Source of the DNA: Lachnospiraceae bacterium
Lineage (GTDB): Bacteria > Bacillota > Clostridia > Lachnospirales > Lachnospiraceae
NCBI GenBank assembly: GCA_024697065.1
Contig: JAILGE010000033.1
Location: 20,378-84,377, forward strand
DNA: 64,000 nt
Direction: 5' to 3'
Part shown: piece by piece, positions 59,455-64,000 of the stretch
Layout of the letters: every line of letters begins with the position of its first letter
How positions within the stretch are numbered: the stretch's first letter is position 1
Notes under the pieces: generated by a model
Seen by the model: only the letters and a program-made list of their open reading frames with translations
Databases searched by the model: none
What the model was told of the DNA's origin: nothing
Program-made: the position numbers and the translations under genes

Positions 59455-60906
59455 TTATTTGATATTAAAATAGTTAAGTGCGTTATAGTGGCTGATGCCC
59501 TGAACTATTTTCTTAATTGCCTCTTCATCGTCAGGGTATTCACCGTTTTCAACCCATGTTCCGATCAGATTGCACATGATACGTCTGAAGTAATCATGTC
59601 TTGTATAAGACAGGAATGAACGGGAATCCGTGAGCATTCCAACGAAGTATCCAAGGAGTCCGAGATTTGCGAGAGAGCGCATCTGTTCTTCCATTCCGTC
59701 TCTCGAATCCAGGAACCACCATGCGGCACCGGACTGGATACGGCTGGGGATGCCGTCTTCGTTACCCTGGAAAGCACCGGCACATGTTCCTATTACATTA
59801 AAGTCATTATGATCGAGAGAGAAGATGATCGTCTTGGGAAGTTCATCTGTTTTATCAAGTTCGGATAAGAACATTGAGAGTTCATCGCCGCAGCTTGATT
59901 TTGCTATCATATCGTAACCGGTATCCGGTCCCTGGGTTGTAAATCTCTTTTCATTTACATTTCTTGTGCAGGAATAGTGGATCTCCATTACGAAATTTTC
60001 TTTATGATATTTCTTTGCCAGGTTGATGAGCATGTATGTCTGATACTTTTCAACTTCCTCGGTAGTAAGAGGGCTTCCGGCTTTTGCCTTTTTATAGATG
60101 GAATCTGCCTCGGCAGCATCGCATTTTCTGAAGGGGATATAGTCGAGACCGTGATCGGTAGCTCTTGCACCGTGAGCCTTGAAGTAGTCGACACGCTCAA
60201 ATAAAGCGGCCAGGACTTCTTCGCATGAGGTCAGATCATCTTTTCCTACGGAAGAAGCGAGGAGTTTGATGTATCCCGGGAAATCGGGCTTGTTGATATT
60301 AACGGCTTTGTCCGGCCTGAAAGAGGGGCATACCATGAAATCGATGGAAGGATCTGCGGCGATCTTTTCATGCCATGAAAGGTCGCTTACGGGATCGTCG
60401 GTGGTTCCGATGAATATAACATTGGACTTTCTTATGATACCGCGGACTGTAAGTTCGGGGTCGTTCTGCAGCATGTCGCAGGTCTTATCCCAGATCTCGC
60501 GGCAGGTGGAAGGGGTGAGAGGAGTGGTGATACCGAAGTATTTCCTGAGCTCAAGATGGCACCAGTGGTACATGGGATTGCCGATGGCAAACTGAAGCGC
60601 TTTTGTGAAAGCTTCAAAGCGTGCATAGGGATCCGCATTTCCGGTAACAAGTTCCTCGGGGATACCTGCGGAACGCATCACGCGCCATTTATAATGGTCG
60701 CCGGCATAGGTCCCGTCGGGATTCTTACCGCCGAGCCATACTTCTGTTATATTGTTAAATCTGCGGTCTTCATAGATCTCTTCCGGAGAGATGTGGCAGT
60801 GATAATCGATCAAAGGAAGATCTTCGGAATAATCGTGAAACAGATGCTTTGCAGTATCATTCTTCAGCATGAAATCCTGATCCATAAAGGGTCTTGCAGT
60901 TGTCAT
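59455..60906 (-). CDS. uxaC: Glucuronate/galacturonate isomerase UxaC
   Basis: UxaC isomerises D-glucuronate to D-fructuronate, and D-galacturonate to D-tagaturonate, in breakdown of pectin- and xylan-derived uronates. The 483 residues match the family length. Marks include the N-terminal LPLIDYHCHISPEEIYED (metal-binding His pair), FGITTPLTPSTCREIWD, FMVCPSFRPDKAVN and MEIHYSCTRN, with MCNLIGTWVENGEYP near the C-terminus. A strong promoter with a cre site on its start lies upstream. No other uronate genes are in the window. Confidence 0.95.
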   Translation of the reverse strand: MTTARPFMDQDFMLKNDTAKHLFHDYSEDLPLIDYHCHISPEEIYEDRRFNNITEVWLGGKNPDGTYAGDHYKWRVMRSAGIPEELVTGNADPYARFEAFTKALQFAIGNPMYHWCHLELRKYFGITTPLTPSTCREIWDKTCDMLQNDPELTVRGIIRKSNVIFIGTTDDPVSDLSWHEKIAADPSIDFMVCPSFRPDKAVNINKPDFPGYIKLLASSVGKDDLTSCEEVLAALFERVDYFKAHGARATDHGLDYIPFRKCDAAEADSIYKKAKAGSPLTTEEVEKYQTYMLINLAKKYHKENFVMEIHYSCTRNVNEKRFTTQGPDTGYDMIAKSSCGDELSMFLSELDKTDELPKTIIFSLDHNDFNVIGTCAGAFQGNEDGIPSRIQSGAAWWFLDSRDGMEEQMRSLANLGLLGYFVGMLTDSRSFLSYTRHDYFRRIMCNLIGTWVENGEYPDDEEAIKKIVQGISHYNALNYFNIK

Positions 60907-60950
60907 TATGCATATACCTCCGATTTAGAAATTGGTTTTGTAAAATCTTT

Positions 60951-60994
60951 ATGAAAGCGCTTACATTATAACGCGCGATTAAAAAATAAGTCAA
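60951..60994 (-). promoter_or_regulatory. uxaC promoter overlapped by a cre (CcpA) site
   Basis: On the minus strand, TTGACT (60989-60994) and TATAAT (60965-60970) are 18 bases apart. Starting at the -10 and covering the expected start point is ATGAAAGCGCTTACA (read on +, 60951-60965). It matches the catabolite-responsive element consensus WTGNAANCGNWNNCW at every position. Binding there would block transcription when preferred sugars are present. A LacI-family uronate repressor with a similar site is the alternative. Confidence 0.8.
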
Positions 60995-61013
60995 TAAATA
61001 AATTGATAAAAAA

Positions 61014-61832
61014 TCATAATCTGTGAAATTCCGGTTTGCGATCGTGGAAGATGCAGTATCTGTCGAATCCGCACTCTGTAAGGAGACTGCGGACGTCTTC
61101 AAATCCTGCCGCTATGGCTTCGGGCTTGTGTGCGTCGGAACCGATGGTAAGGATCTCGCCACCAAGTTCGTGATAGCGTTTCAGTATCCCGGCGCAGGGA
61201 TGGGGACCTCCCATATTGTAGTGATATCCGCTGGTGTTGGCTTCGATGCCTTTCCCTTTTTCGATGATGGTCTTCAGGATCTTATCGATATCATCCCTGA
61301 ATTCATTGAAGTCAAACTGTGTATTGCGGGTAGGACCGTAACGGAGCACATAGTCAAGATGGCCGTAAGAATCGAAATCGTCGTATGAACTCACTATGTC
61401 GCTTATGCTCTCAAAATACTCATGCCAGCATTCCTTCTCATTCCTGCCTTCCCAGAAAGAGGGGAGATAGGGGTCTTTCTTATTACAGAGATGTGAAGAA
61501 CCGATTATGAAATCAAAGGGATAGCTTTTTGCGTAGGCGCTGTTCTTTTCGTTGATATGTGCCTGCATCCCAAGCTCTATCCCGAAATTTAAACGTATCC
61601 TGTTCGCGTATTTTTCGCGGCATTCCAGATATTTTTTTCGGTAAGCATCCGTATCCACTTCGAAAAAACCTTCTTCTTCGTCTTCAGTGTATACGAAATC
61701 AAAATCCATATGTTCCGTGAAAGTGATCTCCCGAAGCCCCAAAGCTATGGATCTTTCGATCATGTCTTCCATGGGAGCGTCGGAATCTCCGGAAAAAGAT
61801 GTATGCATGTGACAGTCTGCTGTTATCATCAT
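61014..61832 (-). CDS. PHP-domain phosphatase, histidinol-phosphatase (HisJ) family
   Basis: A PHP-superfamily metal-dependent phosphoesterase, most like the monofunctional histidinol-phosphatase of Firmicutes that makes histidinol in histidine synthesis. In 272 residues: DCHMHTSFSGD (metal ligands) at the N-terminus, ITFTEHMDFD, a GIELGMQ glutamate region, FIIGSSHLC, SYGHLDYVLRYG and ITIGSDAHKPE near the end, all PHP metal-binding segments. ATG ATG at the start follows GGAGGAC. No other his genes are nearby, so the exact substrate is uncertain. uxaC's promoter begins right after its stop. Confidence 0.8.
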   Translation of the reverse strand: MMITADCHMHTSFSGDSDAPMEDMIERSIALGLREITFTEHMDFDFVYTEDEEEGFFEVDTDAYRKKYLECREKYANRIRLNFGIELGMQAHINEKNSAYAKSYPFDFIIGSSHLCNKKDPYLPSFWEGRNEKECWHEYFESISDIVSSYDDFDSYGHLDYVLRYGPTRNTQFDFNEFRDDIDKILKTIIEKGKGIEANTSGYHYNMGGPHPCAGILKRYHELGGEILTIGSDAHKPEAIAAGFEDVRSLLTECGFDRYCIFHDRKPEFHRL

Positions 61833-61852
61833 TGTGTAGTCCTCCGTCGGTC

Positions 61853-61881
61853 ATTATAGCAATTCGGATGCAAAGGTACAA
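61853..61881 (-). promoter_or_regulatory. Sigma-A promoter of the PHP-phosphatase gene
   Basis: On the minus strand TTGTAC (61876-61881) and TATAAT (61853-61858) are 17 bases apart, with a TGC giving an extended -10. It lies 20 bases before the start codon. Confidence 0.7.
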
Positions 61882-61929
61882 AACCCTTTGAATACTCCGA
61901 TTAACATAACATTTTTACACAAAATTCAG

Positions 61930-61981
61930 GACAAAAACTTGAGTATTTTGTCTTGAATTTACAAACTCAATCAGATAAAAT
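61930..61981 (+). promoter_or_regulatory. gap promoter with an operator-like dyad
   Basis: TTGAAT (61953-61958) and TAAAAT (61976-61981), spaced 17 bases, lie about 60 bases before gap. Immediately upstream is a perfect dyad GACAAAA-N9-TTTTGTC (61930-61936 with 61946-61952). A second dyad, TTGAGT/ACTCAA, straddles the -35 box. These could bind a glycolysis regulator; none is encoded here. Confidence 0.55.
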
Positions 61982-62041
61982 AATTTTTGTCGCGAGAAAA
62001 ACAGGTTTTCCCGCAAAATTATCTAATGGAGGAATTTTACT

Positions 62042-63070
62042 ATGGCAGTAAAAGTTGCGATCAATGGTTTTGGACGTATCGGACGTCTTGCATTCAGACA
62101 GATGTTCGGCGCTGAAGGTTACGAGGTTGTTGCTATCAACGATCTTACAACACCTTCTATGCTTGCTCATCTTCTTAAGTACGATTCTTCACAGGGCAGA
62201 TATGTTGCTATCGGTGAAGAGGATCAGGTAACAGCTGATGATGAGGCTGGTACAATCACTGTTAAGGGCAAGACAATCAAGATCTACAAGTTCCCTGATG
62301 CTAATAACTGCCCTTGGGGAGAGATCGGTGTTGACGTTGTTCTTGAGTGCTCCGGTTTCTATACATCAAAGGAAAAGGCACAGGCTCACATCAATGCCGG
62401 TGCTAAGAAGGTTGTTATTTCCGCTCCTGCAGGAAATGATCTTCCTACAATCGTTTACAATGTAAACCACAAGACTCTTACAAAGGATGACAAGATCATC
62501 TCTGCTGCATCCTGCACAACTAACTGCCTTGCTCCCATGGCTAAGGCTCTTAACGATCTTGCTCCCATCGAGAGCGGTATCATGTGCACGATCCACGCTT
62601 ACACAGGTGATCAGATGATCCTTGACGGTCCTCAGAGAAAGGGCGACAAGAGACGTTCACGTGCAGGCGCTTGCAACATCGTTCCCAACAGCACAGGTGC
62701 AGCTAAGGCAATCGGCCTTGTTATCCCTGAGCTTAACGGAAAGCTTATCGGCGCTGCTCAGCGTGTTCCGACTCCTACAGGTTCAACAACAATGCTTTTC
62801 GCAGTTGTTAACAAGAAGGTAACAAAGGAAGAAGTTAACGCAGCTATGAAGGCTCAGGCTACAGAGTCCTTCGGTTACAACACAGAAGAGATCGTTTCTT
62901 CCGATATCATCGGTATGAAGTTCGGTTCTCTCTTCGATGCTACTCAGACAATGGTTAACCCTGTTGGCGATGACAAGACAGAGGTTCAGGTTGTTTCCTG
63001 GTACGATAACGAGAATTCTTACACAAGCCAGATGGTTCGTACAATCAAGTACTTCGCAGAGCTTGGCTGA
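62042..63070 (+). CDS. gap: Glyceraldehyde-3-phosphate dehydrogenase, type I
   Basis: The glycolytic enzyme oxidising glyceraldehyde-3-phosphate to 1,3-bisphosphoglycerate with NAD. The 342 residues have the Rossmann start [17 protein letters not shown], catalytic Cys158 in [24 protein letters not shown] and [17 protein letters not shown]. Codon choice is strongly biased (TTC, AAC, AAG, CTT and GTT), marking a highly expressed gene unlike the flagellar genes. GGAGG precedes the ATG. It is followed by a terminator and then pgk. Confidence 0.97.
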   Translation: MAVKVAINGFGRIGRLAFRQMFGAEGYEVVAINDLTTPSMLAHLLKYDSSQGRYVAIGEEDQVTADDEAGTITVKGKTIKIYKFPDANNCPWGEIGVDVVLECSGFYTSKEKAQAHINAGAKKVVISAPAGNDLPTIVYNVNHKTLTKDDKIISAASCTTNCLAPMAKALNDLAPIESGIMCTIHAYTGDQMILDGPQRKGDKRRSRAGACNIVPNSTGAAKAIGLVIPELNGKLIGAAQRVPTPTGSTTMLFAVVNKKVTKEEVNAAMKAQATESFGYNTEEIVSSDIIGMKFGSLFDATQTMVNPVGDDKTEVQVVSWYDNENSYTSQMVRTIKYFAELG

Positions 63071-63131
63071 TCCGACCTTAGGTCAGAGATTTAGTGAGAA
63101 TATCGGTATTGTAATCTATGTAGACCGATTA

Positions 63132-63166
63132 ATGAGGTCCGGTCAGCAGACCGGGCCTCATTTTTT
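63132..63166 (+). terminator. Rho-independent terminator between gap and pgk
   Basis: A 13-bp stem (ATGAGGTCCGGTC with GACCGGGCCTCAT, one G-U pair) and AGCA loop are followed by six T. pgk begins only 40 bases later with no clear promoter between, so partial read-through may set the gap:pgk ratio. Confidence 0.88.
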
Positions 63167-63205
63167 ATCGCAGTACTTAAAAATTCCACAGGAGGTAATT
63201 TTCAA

Positions 63206-64000
63206 ATGGCACTGAACAAAAAGTCAGTTGACGATTTCAATGCAAAGGGAAGAAGAGTCCTTGTAAGATGTGACTTTAACGTTCCTTTAAAGGAAGGCAA
63301 GATCACAGACGAGACACGTATCAACGCAGCTCTTCCCACGATCAACAAGCTTATCAATGATGGCGCTAAGGTTATCCTTTGCTCCCACCTTGGTAAGGTT
63401 AAGAACGGCCCCAACGAAGGCGAGTCACTTGCACCCGTTGCAGAGAGACTTTCCGAGAAGCTTGGAAAGCCCGTTAATTTCGTAAAGGATTACAACGTAA
63501 CAGGTGCTGATGCTACTGCTGCTGTTGCTGCCATGAACGAAGGTGATGTTGTTCTTCTTCAGAATACACGTTTCCGTGGTAAGGAAGAGACAAAGCCCGA
63601 AGAAGCAGGTACAAAGTTCGCTGAAGAGCTCGCTGAGCTTTGCGATGACTATGTATGTGATGCTTTCGGTTCTGCTCACAGAGCTCACGCTTCCGTATCT
63701 GTTGTTACAGAGAACGTTCGTAAGAAGGGCGGAAACTGTGCGGTTGGTTATCTTATGCAGAAGGAGATCGACTTCCTCGGCAATGCTGTTGAAGAGCCCG
63801 TTCGTCCTTTCGTAGCTATCCTTGGCGGAGCTAAGGTTGCTGATAAGCTTAATGTTATTAATACACTTCTTGATAAGTGCGATACACTCATCATCGGCGG
63901 CGGTATGGCTTACACATTCCTTAAGGCTAAGGGATATGAAGTTGGTAAGTCACTTCTTGATGAGACAAAGGTTGACTACTGCAAGGAGATGATGGAGAAG
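63206..64000 (+). CDS. pgk: Phosphoglycerate kinase (3' end cut off)
   Basis: Transfers phosphate from 1,3-bisphosphoglycerate to ADP. The 265 visible residues of about 400 start [11 protein letters not shown] after AGGAGGT. They include the substrate-binding [49 protein letters not shown] and [14 protein letters not shown], all family blocks. The ATP-binding C-terminal lobe runs out of the window. Codon use is strongly biased, as in gap. Confidence 0.96.
   Translation, partial: MALNKKSVDDFNAKGRRVLVRCDFNVPLKEGKITDETRINAALPTINKLINDGAKVILCSHLGKVKNGPNEGESLAPVAERLSEKLGKPVNFVKDYNVTGADATAAVAAMNEGDVVLLQNTRFRGKEETKPEEAGTKFAEELAELCDDYVCDAFGSAHRAHASVSVVTENVRKKGGNCAVGYLMQKEIDFLGNAVEEPVRPFVAILGGAKVADKLNVINTLLDKCDTLIIGGGMAYTFLKAKGYEVGKSLLDETKVDYCKEMMEK

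Noticed and set aside
59445..59470. TTTTAATA-N10-TATTAAAA dyad as a terminator for uxaC
   Set aside because: The stem is only A-T pairs, spans the uxaC stop codon and has no T-run, so it would be a very weak terminator.
1..64000. CRISPR arrays, tRNA, rRNA, insertion sequences, prophage genes
   Set aside because: I read both strands for direct-repeat/spacer patterns, transposase or integrase motifs and tRNA-like cloverleafs and saw none; a dedicated scan (tRNAscan-SE, CRISPR finder) would be decisive.

Overview
The window looks like chromosome from a motile anaerobic Firmicute of the class Clostridia, most likely a Lachnospiraceae member of the Butyrivibrio/Roseburia type. This is inferred from protein character and gene order, not from a database match. 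The order topA - codY - flgB-flgC-fliE-fliF-fliG is also the order known around the Bacillus subtilis fla/che operon. The promoters are typical low-GC Gram-positive sigma-A boxes, and FlhF, FlhG, FliY, CheC, CheD and a SwrB-like protein are all present. No rRNA, tRNA, CRISPR array, transposase or phage gene was seen, and no intergenic gap exceeds 300 bases.

Layout. (1) 1-12.9 kb, + strand: a near-complete type IV pilus locus: pilT (cut by the window edge), pilB, pilC, a reduced prepilin peptidase, a PilM-PilN fusion, a PilO-like protein, four prepilin-type proteins and one large PilX-like protein. It is divided by three terminators. (2) 13.0-18.5 kb, +: a three-gene surface-polymer module. 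It holds an opine-dehydrogenase-family enzyme, a TagB/TagF-like glycerophosphotransferase, and a 924-residue protein that joins a YidC-like membrane domain to an LtaS/sulfatase-like extracellular domain. (3) 18.6-21.8 kb, +: topA and codY. (4) 21.8-34.6 kb, +: flagellar operon A, flgB to flgE. It has a sigma-28-like promoter, a terminator-like hairpin in its leader, and an unexplained 210-base structured element between fliK and flgD. (5) 34.6-58.4 kb, +: flagellar/chemotaxis operon B, from flbD through motAB, fliL, the switch, the export gate, flhBAFG, ycgR, cheBAWCD and fliA, then fapA, a SwrB-like protein and a Pro-Thr-rich MltG-like protein. It ends at a bidirectional terminator. (6) 58.4-61.9 kb, - strand: pta, uxaC (with a CcpA-type cre site over its start) and a PHP-family histidinol-phosphatase. 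(7) 62.0-64.0 kb, +: gap and pgk (cut by the right edge).

How the genes work together. Regions 4 and 5 encode most of a flagellum: rod, MS ring, switch, export apparatus, hook, stators and sigma-28, plus part of the chemotaxis adaptation system. Missing are flagellin, hook-associated proteins, CheY, CheR and receptors, which must lie elsewhere. CodY directly upstream is a plausible nutritional regulator. The PilZ protein YcgR links the flagellum to cyclic di-GMP, which commonly also controls pili. The last block is central carbon metabolism: uronate entry, acetate overflow and lower glycolysis. The most unusual items are the structured element at 31077-31288, the YidC/sulfatase fusion and its neighbours, the flgB leader attenuator, and the Pro-Thr MltG-like protein at the end of the motility operon.
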